Under the pieces are notes generated by a model. That model ran no database searches, was not told the DNA's origin, and saw only the letters and a program-made list of their open reading frames with translations. This document shows, in pieces, positions 34,725 through 43,686 of a stretch of DNA of 64,000 nucleotides (position 1 is its first letter; the number at the start of each line of letters is the position of its first letter). The stretch is from Burkholderiales bacterium (GTDB lineage Bacteria; Pseudomonadota; Gammaproteobacteria; Burkholderiales; Nitrosomonadaceae), in NCBI GenBank assembly GCA_024235795.1, contig JACKLR010000003.1:248001-312000 (forward strand), given 5' to 3'. Made by a program: the position numbers and the translations under genes.

Positions 34725-35502
34725 CCAGGATATAACTTGTGGAATCCGGGATAAGCGAGGTTTCCGGACATCCGATTATCATTGGTCATAGGGCAAATAT
34801 TAATATCATAGTGATGCCTGATCTTGTAATGCAACCAATCACTATTGAACCTGACGTCAACATCAAAAAAGAATACAACAGCTTCGCTATTGTATGGGAT
34901 ATAGGACAGACTGGCTACGGGCCGAAGGCCGGGGTCGCGAATCAAGAAAAAAATGAGTGGATGTTTCACTCTATGTCAAGATCATTCTGTTTGGAATTCC
35001 TGAACGCGCTTTATCACGTAACATCACGTGGAGGCCGACGTGAAACATTTATTAAGACGATGTGACGGCCTGAGATGCAATCAATCACGTGCTTGACCCT
35101 TGCGAGTATGGTCGCACCTGCCAGACACGCATCACAAGAGGGCTGTGCATGAAAGCGGATCAGTACACCTAACCTTAAAAAGGATTTACTGAATGTCAGG
35201 TAAACACGGTGGAAAATGGGAGATACAGTTTTACCGTCAGAAATTTGGTGCAAAACCAGGGACAGGTCGCGAATCAAGAGAAAATAAGTGTATGCTTCAG
35301 TCTCTGTCAAGCCCGCTCCGTTTAAAATTTCCGAATGCGTTTTATCATAATCATCAGGTGCAGCTATTTGTCTGACTGCCATGAATGTTGCTCCATGCTT
35401 GTTAGTGATGTCAGCGCGCAGCCATAAGCTATCGGCTACTTTAAAGCTATTTTATGGCCATTAATACGTTGCATTACGGCTAACTTGAGGCTATATTGTA
35501 GT
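34725..35502. pseudogene. Scarred non-coding region with two decayed RAYT transposase starts
   Basis: No intact gene. Two related stretches, about 34933-35064 and 35265-35360, share GTCGCGAATCAAG and encode N-terminal RAYT-like (REP-associated Y1 transposase) motifs: CLEFLNALYHVTSRGGRRETF in the first and RLKFPNAFYHNHQ in the second. Both break off within 30-60 codons. They appear to be a duplicated, degenerate transposase start. The remainder (including a 108-codon open frame at 34739-35065) shows no other family resemblance. Confidence 0.5.
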
Positions 35503-36561
35503 ATGAGCTGGAAGCCTGAATACACCATCACAGACCAATTGCTTTCGACCATGCGTGAAATTGGCGAAGCTATCGGCGAAATCAAAAGTTTTGGAATAAC
35601 CAAAAAAACATTGGCGCGTCTGGAATTGGAGGCCAGAGAATTGTCATCATATGCTTCAACCAGCATTGAGGGTAATCCGCTGCCACTGACCGATGTAAAA
35701 AAACTGCTCAAAACCAGAAAAGCGCATGTGCGCGATACCGAGCGTGAAGTGCTTAATTACAATAAAACACTACAAGCACTTTATACCTCAGTACGCTCCG
35801 GTAAATTTACGCTCAACCTGAAAACGCTTGAAAAAATACAAAAACAGGTTGTTGATGGATTAATGGACAGTCCAGACGATTGCGGCCATATTCGGCAAGC
35901 ACCAGCCGTAATTCGTAATCCAAGAAAAATTAATGAAATTGTTTTTATTCCGCCAGACGCTAAAGATGTCACGGTTCTGTTAAATGAATTGAACGATTTT
36001 GTTAACACGCACATTGGCAAGATTGACTCTATTATTCTGGCCGGTTTGTTCCATCGCCAATATGTCATTATCCATCCATTTATGGATGGAAACGGACGCA
36101 CTGCGCGTTTACTAACAACTGCTATTCTAGGTAAAGCGGGACTGGATTTGTTTGAGATCTTCAGTTTCGAGAACTATTACAACCAGAACATCACACGCTA
36201 TTTCAAAGCTGTCGGTCTAGAAGGTGACTATTACGAATTAAAAGATTCTATTGATTTTACGCATTGGCTGGAATATTTCGCTGACGGCATTCTGGATGAA
36301 TTACGGCGCATTCGCAAAACATTGCCTGAAACAATATCAACATCGCCGCGTCTTGAACCGCATCACAAACAAATTCTCGATTACATTAGCGAACACGGCA
36401 GCATCACGCAACGTGAATATGGAAGTATTTCAACCCGTAGTCTGGCTGCACGGAAATTGGATATTGAGAAACTTCTGAATTTTGAGCTTGTTGAAGCAAA
36501 GGGGGCTGGACGAGGAACATACTATGTAAGAAAAATGTATGCGTCCGGTATGTCCGTCTAG
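35503..36561 (+). CDS. Fic-family protein (class II, AMPylation fold)
   Basis: A 352-residue Fic protein, expected to transfer AMP (or another nucleotide group) to a target. The active motif HPFMDGNGRTARLL is fully canonical (HxFx(D/E)GNGRxxR), so it is probably active. An N-terminal inhibitory helix STSIEGN matches the SxxxEGN motif of class II Fic proteins. The C-terminal part (KQILDYISEHGSITQREYGSISTRSLAARKLDIEKLL) is a winged-helix domain, so it may regulate transcription. Target unknown. Confidence 0.9.
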   Translation: MSWKPEYTITDQLLSTMREIGEAIGEIKSFGITKKTLARLELEARELSSYASTSIEGNPLPLTDVKKLLKTRKAHVRDTEREVLNYNKTLQALYTSVRSGKFTLNLKTLEKIQKQVVDGLMDSPDDCGHIRQAPAVIRNPRKINEIVFIPPDAKDVTVLLNELNDFVNTHIGKIDSIILAGLFHRQYVIIHPFMDGNGRTARLLTTAILGKAGLDLFEIFSFENYYNQNITRYFKAVGLEGDYYELKDSIDFTHWLEYFADGILDELRRIRKTLPETISTSPRLEPHHKQILDYISEHGSITQREYGSISTRSLAARKLDIEKLLNFELVEAKGAGRGTYYVRKMYASGMSV

Positions 36562-36644
36562 AAATTTTCTCGTATAAGCTGAATAAACAAGAGCTAAAAG
36601 ACCCTTGGCAGCACATTGGAACGACAAATAGGAATTCTCTATCC

Positions 36645-36938
36645 TCAATATCCTGCTTCTTTCTGGTGTTTGAAAGCGAGTACATAAACTAAATTGTTAT
36701 TTTCATCAAAGTGATAAAGAGACACGTAACCAGAGTCCCCGAAAGGAATAATTAACTCTCGAAGTTCAGGAAAGTCGTTAAGCGGTCTACCTATCTTTGG
36801 GTCAGTTTCCAGAATTGTAAGTTTTTGTTCGATGGATTGGGCAGCTTTTAATACGGCATGAGGATTTTTGTCGGCTAAAAACAAACGGCAACGCTCCAAT
36901 CCTGCTACCGCTCCTTCAGTAATAATTACTCGTGGCAT
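36645..36938 (-). CDS. RelE/ParE-family toxin
   Basis: A 97-residue ParE/RelE-fold toxin: helix-rich start (ITEGAVAGLERCRLFLADKNPHAVLKAAQSIEQKLTIL) and beta strands with the conserved IGRPLNDFPELREL and YVSLYHFDENNNLVYVLAFKHQKE. It would poison gyrase (ParE-like) or mRNA (RelE-like); which one cannot be told. Its 5' end overlaps the antitoxin gene by 13 bp, a typical toxin-antitoxin pair. Confidence 0.85.
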   Translation of the reverse strand: MPRVIITEGAVAGLERCRLFLADKNPHAVLKAAQSIEQKLTILETDPKIGRPLNDFPELRELIIPFGDSGYVSLYHFDENNNLVYVLAFKHQKEAGY

Positions 36939-37198
36939 GAAGGCGTTTTTGTTTCTTTTTCAGTTCCCCAAGTATTTAACCAATTTCGCACTTCCTGATT
37001 GGTAAGATGCCTACCGGTTTCTTGATAAGCTGTCCAGGATTCCATAGCTTCTTGCCTGAATCTTTCTCTTGCTTCCTCGCGCTCAATATATTCACGTATT
37101 GCTTCTCGCATAATCCAGTGCGCAGAACGATGACGCATGTTTGCCAAGTTCTGAATTCTATTTTTCAGATCTTCGTCGAGTTTGATTGATGTTGCCAT
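36926..37198 (-). CDS. Ribbon-helix-helix antitoxin
   Basis: A 90-residue antitoxin with N-terminal RHH DNA-binding fold (MATSIKLDEDLKNRIQNLANMRHRSAHWIMREAIREYIEREE) and a flexible C-terminus that binds the toxin. First gene of the pair. An upstream AATTAT-N6-ATAATT dyad and GGTAT...ATACC repeat are candidate autoregulatory operators. Confidence 0.88.
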   Translation of the reverse strand: MATSIKLDEDLKNRIQNLANMRHRSAHWIMREAIREYIEREEARERFRQEAMESWTAYQETGRHLTNQEVRNWLNTWGTEKETKTPSCHE

Positions 37199-37220
37199 GG
37201 CTTAATAAAAAATATTAAAA

Positions 37221-37265
37221 GGTATTACTATTGGATAACTATACCATAATTATAGCTTGATAATT
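37221..37265. promoter_or_regulatory. Candidate operator of the toxin-antitoxin pair
   Basis: Two dyads lie 23-67 bp upstream of the antitoxin ATG: GGTAT-N15-ATACC (37221-37245) and AATTAT-N6-ATAATT (37248-37265). RHH antitoxins usually bind such palindromes at their own promoter. Which dyad is used is not known. Confidence 0.4.
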
Positions 37266-37491
37266 TTGAAAATATTTCTAAACAACACTACATAATTCGA
37301 TTTAGCTGTGACTTCCTATTTAAGGATGTTTTCTTTGGGAAAATATCGGATGTTGATTGCCAAATGTATTTGGATTTGAAGCCTCATATGGGATATTCTT
37401 CTAACTGCCACTGAATTACGCGAAAAAGCAACCGAAAACTCCTGTTCTTGAATTTCATTTAATTTAATCAAAGAGCATATTTTCAATAATA

Positions 37492-37518
37492 GTATGAAGT
37501 AATCACAATTTTTCTTAT
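37492..37518. promoter_or_regulatory. Degenerate NikR-like dyad upstream of TonB receptor
   Basis: GTATGA at 37492 then 15 bp then TCTTAT, 10 of 12 half-site positions of GTATGA-N-TCATAC, about 80-107 bp before the receptor gene. Spacing is the same N15 as the better dyad at 48271. The rest of 37266-37598 is AT-rich with no gene. Confidence 0.35.
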
Positions 37519-37598
37519 TTATTAACTTTGCTGATGTAATTGATTATGCCTGTTTTTTTAAACTGATAAAAAAACTTTTTGATCGGGAATGCCGTTTT

Positions 37599-39692
37599 AT
37601 GGCCTTATGTTTAAATACTAAAGACTATTTGCTTATTGCTTTAAAAAAGCTTCCTATATGGATTCAAGTATTTCCATTAAATATGCTTCTGGCGGCTAAT
37701 ACTTGCGCAGCAGGTATTCCAATACTTAATGAAATAGAAGTGCGTGCCAATGGCAGAGAATTACTGGGTGTGGCCAATTCAGCTAATGAAGGTATAGTCT
37801 TAAAAGAACAGCTAGATCAGCGTACCGTATATCGTCCAGGAGAATTACTGGAGACTGTTCCGGGTTTGATCGTTACTCAACATAGTGGCGAAGGCAAGGC
37901 AAATCAATATTTTATGCGTGGATTCAATCTTGATCACGGAACCGATTTAAGAATTGTTGTCGATGGCATGTTGGTCAATCAACGCTCGCACGGACATGGA
38001 CAAGGATGGGCAGATACCAATTTCGTGATTCCTGAACTCATCAATAGTCTGCACTATCAGAAAGGTCCCTATTATGCCGATCAAGGCGATTTTTCTTCTG
38101 CTGGGGCTATTGACATGCGTTACGTCAATAAACTACCCATGGGTATCGCCAGTTTTAGTGCCGGACAACAAGGTTTTATACGTGGATTAGTTGCTAAATC
38201 GCATTCAGTTGGTGGCGGTGATTTTTTATATGCGTTGGAACTGTTAAAAAAAGATGGCCCTTGGGTGAACAAGGAACAGTTCAGAAAATTTAACGGTGTC
38301 GTGCGTTATAGCCACAATACCGGGAAAACCAAATTCAATATTACTGCGATGGGTTATGGTGGTCGGTGGAATTCAACTGACCAGATTCCTCAACGTGCCG
38401 TCGACAACAACCTTATTTCACGATTGGATACTATAGACCCAAGTGATGGCGGTGAAGCACACCGTTTCAGCCTATCAAGCGCGCTTGAACACAATAGCAG
38501 CTACGGGCTTACCAAGGTAAGTCTATATACCTTGCATACAAATCTTGCATTATTTTCTAATTTTACTTATTTTCTGGAGGATCCGTTCAATGGTGACCAG
38601 TTTCTGCAAAACGACAAACGTTTCCAATCAGCATTTGATTTAAGTCATGCCTGGATAAATAATTTCGCCGGATTTGCACTTGAAAATACGGTGGGATTCC
38701 AGTTCCAGAATGATGTCATCGACAACGGGTTGCTAAGCACAAAACGACGCCAAAAATTATCCACTACGCGCAAAGATCACATTCTGGAAAACAGTGTTGC
38801 CATATACTATCAAAACGGCGTGCAATGGCTTGAGAAATTTCGAACAGTAGCAGGTGTGCGCAGTGACTTTTACTGGTTTGACGTAAACAGCAATCTGGAC
38901 TCAAATTCAGGTACTGTTTATGACAGCATGACCAATCCAAAACTAAGCCTGATTTTTGGCCCATGGTTTAAGACCGAATATTATTTCAATTACGGAAGCA
39001 GTTTTCATAGTAACGACGCACGCGGCACCACAACCACTATAGATCCCAAGACCGGTGCACCGATTGACAAGGTAAGCCCCTTGGTTCGCGCTACAGGTAT
39101 AGAAACCGGGCTTCGAACAGAAGTCCTGTCCGGTTTGCAAGCTACGCTTTCTTTTTTTCGATTGGATATCGATTCTGAATTATTGTTTGTTGGAGATGCA
39201 GGCACCACTATTGCAACCCGACCAAGCACTCGGGAAGGTTTTGAAATCTCGACTTTTTACAAACCGTCAGACTGGCTAACAATAGACCTTGACTACGCGT
39301 TTACGAAAGCCCGATTTTCCGATTTTGATCCTGTGGGCAGTTATTTACCGCAAGCTGTACAAGGCGTCGGCAAGGCTACCGTTGCTTTTGATCACCTAGG
39401 GCCTTTCTTTGGCAGCCTGCAATTTCGTTATTTCGGTAAGCGCCCACTCATTGAAGACAATAGCGTTCGTTCTAAGCCCACCATCACTTTAAATGGCCAA
39501 CTGGGATATAGGATAGGTAATAAAATCCAAATCATGCTGCAGGCGTTTAATGTACTGAATTCACATGATCATGCCATTGACTATTTCTATACATCCAGAT
39601 TACCTGGGGAACCAGCCCAAGGTATTGATGACAAACATTTTCATCCAATCGAAACACGATCGCTCAGAGCGAGTATCATTGCCAATTTCTAG
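37599..39692 (+). CDS. TonB-dependent outer-membrane receptor (nickel uptake inferred)
   Basis: A 697-residue receptor: signal region (~1-38), plug domain (~55-165; YRPGELLETVPGLIVTQHSGEGKANQYFMRGFNLDHGTDLRIVVDGM) and a 22-strand-type barrel ending HPIETRSLRASIIANF with a C-terminal aromatic. The plug contains a His-rich stretch NQRSHGHGQGW suited to metal binding. The substrate is not shown by sequence; nickel is inferred from the NikR gene downstream and urease on the island. The start lies after a weak GGGAA site. Confidence 0.82.
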   Translation: MALCLNTKDYLLIALKKLPIWIQVFPLNMLLAANTCAAGIPILNEIEVRANGRELLGVANSANEGIVLKEQLDQRTVYRPGELLETVPGLIVTQHSGEGKANQYFMRGFNLDHGTDLRIVVDGMLVNQRSHGHGQGWADTNFVIPELINSLHYQKGPYYADQGDFSSAGAIDMRYVNKLPMGIASFSAGQQGFIRGLVAKSHSVGGGDFLYALELLKKDGPWVNKEQFRKFNGVVRYSHNTGKTKFNITAMGYGGRWNSTDQIPQRAVDNNLISRLDTIDPSDGGEAHRFSLSSALEHNSSYGLTKVSLYTLHTNLALFSNFTYFLEDPFNGDQFLQNDKRFQSAFDLSHAWINNFAGFALENTVGFQFQNDVIDNGLLSTKRRQKLSTTRKDHILENSVAIYYQNGVQWLEKFRTVAGVRSDFYWFDVNSNLDSNSGTVYDSMTNPKLSLIFGPWFKTEYYFNYGSSFHSNDARGTTTTIDPKTGAPIDKVSPLVRATGIETGLRTEVLSGLQATLSFFRLDIDSELLFVGDAGTTIATRPSTREGFEISTFYKPSDWLTIDLDYAFTKARFSDFDPVGSYLPQAVQGVGKATVAFDHLGPFFGSLQFRYFGKRPLIEDNSVRSKPTITLNGQLGYRIGNKIQIMLQAFNVLNSHDHAIDYFYTSRLPGEPAQGIDDKHFHPIETRSLRASIIANF

Positions 39693-39970
39693 GCGGCTAC
39701 AACCAAAAATAAAATCGAATAAAAAGTCTTTTATCTTAAAATAAATTTTTAAGGCCCTGTTTTTTCAGTTTATACTATCCTGAGACACAAAGAATATTAC
39801 AAGATTCATACATTTAAAGTGCACATTGACTTTCTTCACGAATGTTTGGAATTCTTGGCCCGGTTACGTGTGCTACTGATTTTTTTAATGGGTACTTATG
39901 ATATGGCAATTAATGCAACGATCCCGAAATCTTTGAACTAGCCAAGAAAGATGGCATTTAGGGTAAATCG
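39693..39970. other. Intergenic gap after the receptor
   Basis: About 280 bp of AT-rich DNA without a supported gene. A short stretch near 39840-39940 reads MGTYDMAINATIPKSL-like residues but has no start or family match, so it may be a remnant. Confidence 0.35.
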
Positions 39971-40321
39971 ATGGGTTATTATCTTACCAAGATCGCATTA
40001 ACGGCTGTTCTTGTTGTGGTAATTTCTGAAATTGCGAAACGAAGCACTTTCATGGGTGCTTTGTTAACGTCCATTCCACTCATATCCATACTAGCAATGT
40101 TCTGGTTATACATTGATACCAAAGACACAGCAAAGGTGTCAGCATTGGCAACGAGCGTTTTCTGGCTGGCGCTGCCGTCTTTGATTTTTTTTATAGCATT
40201 ACCTTTGTTATTAAAACAAAATATTAATTTTTATCTGAGTATGAGTATTTCTATGGCGCTTACCGTCGTTAGCTATTGGCTAATGGTTTTAGTGCTCAAC
40301 CACTATGGCGTTAAACTTTGA
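39971..40321 (+). CDS. Small integral membrane protein, DUF3147-like
   Basis: A 116-residue inner-membrane protein with four predicted TM helices (~5-22, 30-50, 57-80, 88-110), similar in layout to DUF3147 proteins (ALLTSIPLISILAMFWLYID is characteristic). Function unknown. It is encoded between the TonB receptor and nikR in the same direction, so a role in nickel entry at the inner membrane can be proposed, but only from context. Confidence 0.65.
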   Translation: MGYYLTKIALTAVLVVVISEIAKRSTFMGALLTSIPLISILAMFWLYIDTKDTAKVSALATSVFWLALPSLIFFIALPLLLKQNINFYLSMSISMALTVVSYWLMVLVLNHYGVKL

Positions 40322-40519
40322 AAACCCATAACCAATGTATTACAACCCAGTTCTCGGTTCTCTGTTACACTTAAAAAAGATATCGCTCTTCAATATTAAG
40401 GACTAGATTATCAACTTGCCTAATAGCCGTTTTATATCGTATAAGCATAAAAAGTAGGCACACAGTTTGGGGATCAATATGTACGATTTTTAATTCTATA
40501 TATTTCTAGGATTACTTGT

Positions 40520-40981
40520 ATGAAACGCTTTACTATTTCACTGGATAACCAATTGTCAGCACAGTTTGATAAGTTGGTGCGATCAAGAGGCTATACCAAT
40601 CGCTCTGAAGCTGTGCGTGACATGATTCGCAAGCTGCTTGAGACTGAGCACCTTGAGAATGATAGTAGTGGTGACTGCGTTGCTTCGCTCAGCTACATCT
40701 ATAATCATCACGAAAGCGATTTAGCAAACCGGATAACATCAACTCATCACGATCATCATAATTTGACATTATCCAGCGTACATGTCCATATGGACCATTT
40801 TAACTGTCTCGAAGTCGCAATTTTGCGTGGAACAATACAAAATGTTACAAATTTTGCCAATCAGATTATTGCCACTCGTGGTGTTCGACATGGTAAGCTT
40901 TTCATGGTTCCGGTTGAAATCAGAGAAGAACAGCATATGCACGAACCAACATCACATATTCACAGCAATCCGTTAATTTGA
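40520..40981 (+). CDS. nikR: Nickel-responsive regulator NikR
   Basis: A 153-residue NikR: RHH DNA-binding domain (MKRFTISLDNQLSAQFDKLVRSRGYTNRSEAVRDMIRKLL) plus ACT-type metal domain. Ni ligands are visible as the VHVH pair followed by Cys in VHVHMDHFNCLEV and an upstream HHDHHN region; GTIQNVTNFANQIIATRGVRHGKL is conserved. The tail is His-rich (HMHEPTSHIH). It should control nickel uptake genes; candidate dyads lie at 37492 and 48271. About 200 bp separate it from the upstream membrane gene, so it may have its own promoter. Confidence 0.93.
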   Translation: MKRFTISLDNQLSAQFDKLVRSRGYTNRSEAVRDMIRKLLETEHLENDSSGDCVASLSYIYNHHESDLANRITSTHHDHHNLTLSSVHVHMDHFNCLEVAILRGTIQNVTNFANQIIATRGVRHGKLFMVPVEIREEQHMHEPTSHIHSNPLI

Positions 40982-41094
40982 ATTTTTATTTAATTGCTGC
41001 ATTTGTGCAAATATAAATGTGAAACTAGTCTTTGCATGATGTATCAGATGGTGCAAGCAGATTTAATTAATAGGAAATTAATAGGAAATATAAT

Positions 41095-41859
41095 ATGTGC
41101 GAAGCAGAAAATCATACGAATAGCGTCAAAGAAGATAGTCAACAGCGGCGCTCATTTCTAAAATTAGCCACTGCATCAATGTTTGGCTTCGGACTTTCGC
41201 CATTGGGAAGCGTTCATGCCACTTCCGGTGTTATCGAATCTCCGCCTTTACCTGATAATGTTCTGTCGCCTGAGGCCGCGTTAGAGCGCTTGATGAAAGG
41301 TAATGAACGTTACGTTTCCGGTCAATCGATACCACTCAATTTCAGTGACGAGCGTCTGGATTTAATGCGCGGACAGAATCCGTATGCATGTGTGTTGAGC
41401 TGTTCGGACTCCAGGGTGAGTCCAGAATTCTGCTTTGACGAGCAACGCGGTCACCTGTTTGTTGCACGCGTGGCTGGTAATTATTTAACAACCGATTTTA
41501 TCGCAACGCTTGAGTATGCGACTGCCGTATTACATGCACCGCTAATAATGGTATTGGGTCATGAAAAATGTGGTGCAATTCAGGCTGCTATAGATGCAAC
41601 AGACAATAATGAGCAGTTTCCAGGCCATATACAATCAATAGCTACTGCTTTAACCCCAGCTGTCAGAGCAGTGCCCAGAAAACCAGACTATGTTGCCGCC
41701 AATAGATATGACGATATCGTTAGAATGAATGTTATTTTAACAGTTAGAGAATTAAGGAAACAACCACCAATTTTGAGCAGGCTGGTTGACAGCATGAAAT
41801 TAAAGGTTGTCGGTGGTGTGTACCAATTGGAAACAGGCACAGTCAGGCTGGTTGCATAA
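41095..41859 (+). CDS. Beta-class carbonic anhydrase with Tat signal
   Basis: A 254-residue beta-carbonic anhydrase interconverting CO2 and bicarbonate. The N-terminus has a twin-arginine signal (QQRRSFLKLATASMFGFG), so a periplasmic location is predicted, unlike most cytoplasmic beta enzymes. Zn ligands: Cys in VLSCSDSRVSPE, with Asp/Arg pair, and His/Cys in LGHEKCGAI. It sits between nikR and the urea transporter, so it probably handles CO2/bicarbonate released by urea hydrolysis. Confidence 0.9.
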   Translation: MCEAENHTNSVKEDSQQRRSFLKLATASMFGFGLSPLGSVHATSGVIESPPLPDNVLSPEAALERLMKGNERYVSGQSIPLNFSDERLDLMRGQNPYACVLSCSDSRVSPEFCFDEQRGHLFVARVAGNYLTTDFIATLEYATAVLHAPLIMVLGHEKCGAIQAAIDATDNNEQFPGHIQSIATALTPAVRAVPRKPDYVAANRYDDIVRMNVILTVRELRKQPPILSRLVDSMKLKVVGGVYQLETGTVRLVA

Positions 41860-41882
41860 ATCTACATTTACGGATACGATTT

Positions 41883-41924
41883 TTGGGGGTCTAGCAACGC
41901 GTTTTGCGCTGAGAATCCCCCCAA
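41883..41924. terminator. Hairpin between convergent carbonic anhydrase and urea transporter genes
   Basis: TTGGGGG pairs with CCCCCCAA, with inner GC-rich pairing around a small loop. There is no clear U tract on either side, so rho-independent termination is possible but not certain. Its position between convergent genes suggests bidirectional 3'-end function. Confidence 0.4.
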
Positions 41925-41934
41925 GTTTCAATCG

Positions 41935-42915
41935 TTAATCTGACCAGTGTTTCGACATACTTGCTGCAAATAAGAACATCCACATAACGAGTACAAATGG
42001 GAATGTAAGGGTTGGCAAACCAATGGGCGCCAGGAAATTAGCCAAGGCTGCCTGGCAAATGACTGTTAGAATCCCGGCTATGAGCGCTAGAATTGCCGTT
42101 CCTGTTGATGGCTTGAGAAAAACCCACCCAACCGCCATCATTGTTAATACGGGGTTAAATGCATACAAACCCATTTCTATAAGATTCTGACTTGCACCTA
42201 GAAGTATCGGTATTAATACGCCAACAAATGTTCCACATAGCGCCATAAAGGCACCGCGCCATGAAGTAATTGCAATTCCAATCAGAAATAAGATGCCGAC
42301 CAACACATTATCAGCAAACATGACTTCTGCAACACCTTTGGTCAACGCCACATACCACAATTCGGCAGTTTCATCCGTCATGGATGAAAGCCAGGCTCCT
42401 GCAGGAAGGTCGGCACTTGCTATTGCCGCAGGAATTTCTGGTGTAGGCAGGACGGGGCCACGTGAGAGGCTATCAAATGAATAAACTGCCGCCATAAACA
42501 TCCAACAGGTCAGTACAAAAGGTGAAGTGGAAGCGGGTATTTTATAGGGTGTAAGAATCCTGATCAAAGCTGCTAGCACGACACTTGACAAAATGGAAGC
42601 AAGAACGACGTAGACCCATAATAGCGGCGTGTTCTCAAGAAACAAAAATAAGCAGGGTCCAACCAGTGTCCCGTTAAAACCATATAACCCGGCATCGATA
42701 TCATCTTCAGAAAAACCTAATAAGTACGCTGTAACCGTACTCGTTACAACACCGACTGTAGCCGCAAGTCCGGCGGTTAAACCGCCGATATAAAGCGCGA
42801 TTAAAAAAATTAATCCGGTTACAGCATTACCGCAAAAAAATACTTGACCTACACCCCTTAAGACTACTCGAATAGGCTTTGGCAACGCCATGTCTATTTT
42901 CATTGACCATTGCAT
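41935..42915 (-). CDS. Urea transporter (UT/Yut family)
   Basis: A 326-residue inner-membrane urea channel of the UT family with two homologous halves, each about five TM helices. The first-half signature LYGFNGTLVGPCLF is typical; the second half reads LYAFNPVLTMMAVG. It lies downstream of ureDABCFG on the same strand, 120 bp after ureG, and would feed urea to cytoplasmic urease. Several Met starts exist; MALPKPIR (42891) may be the true one. Confidence 0.9.
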   Translation of the reverse strand: MQWSMKIDMALPKPIRVVLRGVGQVFFCGNAVTGLIFLIALYIGGLTAGLAATVGVVTSTVTAYLLGFSEDDIDAGLYGFNGTLVGPCLFLFLENTPLLWVYVVLASILSSVVLAALIRILTPYKIPASTSPFVLTCWMFMAAVYSFDSLSRGPVLPTPEIPAAIASADLPAGAWLSSMTDETAELWYVALTKGVAEVMFADNVLVGILFLIGIAITSWRGAFMALCGTFVGVLIPILLGASQNLIEMGLYAFNPVLTMMAVGWVFLKPSTGTAILALIAGILTVICQAALANFLAPIGLPTLTFPFVLVMWMFLFAASMSKHWSD

Positions 42916-43035
42916 TATATTTATCTCCGAATGATTTTCTATCGAAAAATTTTTTTCAAGAACAAAACATCACTATCAACAAATCTCTTGCTCGTAAATA
43001 CTGTAAACAATGCTAATAACAAGAATGCATTTGCT

Positions 43036-43665
43036 TTATTGAATTTTCACTTCTTCCAGCAAACCCTGCTTGACTATAAAATCAATAACTTCCTGAACAC
43101 CTTGACCTGTGCGTAAATTGGTAAAAACAAATGGGCGTTCTCCACGCATTCTTTTTGCATCGCTTGCCATGACATCTAAATTTGCTCCTACGTACGGCGC
43201 CAGATCAATTTTGTTAATGACAAGTAAGGCCGAGCGTGTTATTCCCGGACCACCTTTGCGGGGTATTTTTTCGCCTGCGGCCACATCAATTACATATATC
43301 GTTAGATCGGAGAGTTCGGGACTGAAGGTCGATGCCAGATTATCGCCACCGGATTCAACCAGGACAAGATCAAGATTTGGAAATTCCTGAGTGATGCGCG
43401 CTATTGCCTCAAGATTAATCGATGCATCTTCTCTAATTGCGGTATGCGGGCAACCACCGGTTTCAACGCCGATTAATCGTTCCGCCGGCAGCGCATCCGC
43501 GCGTAATAAAATTTCAAGGTCTTCCTTCGTATAAATATCGTTGGTAATAACCGCCATTTCATAGTGATCGCGCATCCGTTTGCTTAACACTTCGCACAGG
43601 GCCGTTTTACCTGACCCAACCGGTCCACCGATTCCAACACGTAGCGGGTTAGATGTATTTGTCAT
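43036..43665 (-). CDS. ureG: Urease accessory GTPase UreG
   Basis: A 209-residue GTPase that couples GTP hydrolysis to nickel insertion into urease. P-loop GIGGPVGSGKTALCE, metal-binding CPH motif in GGCPHTAIREDAS, the conserved ESGGDNLASTFSPEL and base-recognition NKIDLAPYVGA. Start 21 bp after ureF. Complete. Confidence 0.97.
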   Translation of the reverse strand: MTNTSNPLRVGIGGPVGSGKTALCEVLSKRMRDHYEMAVITNDIYTKEDLEILLRADALPAERLIGVETGGCPHTAIREDASINLEAIARITQEFPNLDLVLVESGGDNLASTFSPELSDLTIYVIDVAAGEKIPRKGGPGITRSALLVINKIDLAPYVGANLDVMASDAKRMRGERPFVFTNLRTGQGVQEVIDFIVKQGLLEEVKIQ

Positions 43666-43686
43666 TCTATATTCCAGGATAATTGT

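Noticed and set aside
34739..35065. 108-codon plus-strand gene
   Set aside because: Only its 3' end resembles a RAYT start; the rest matches nothing, and the RAYT part is out of context, so it is treated as debris.
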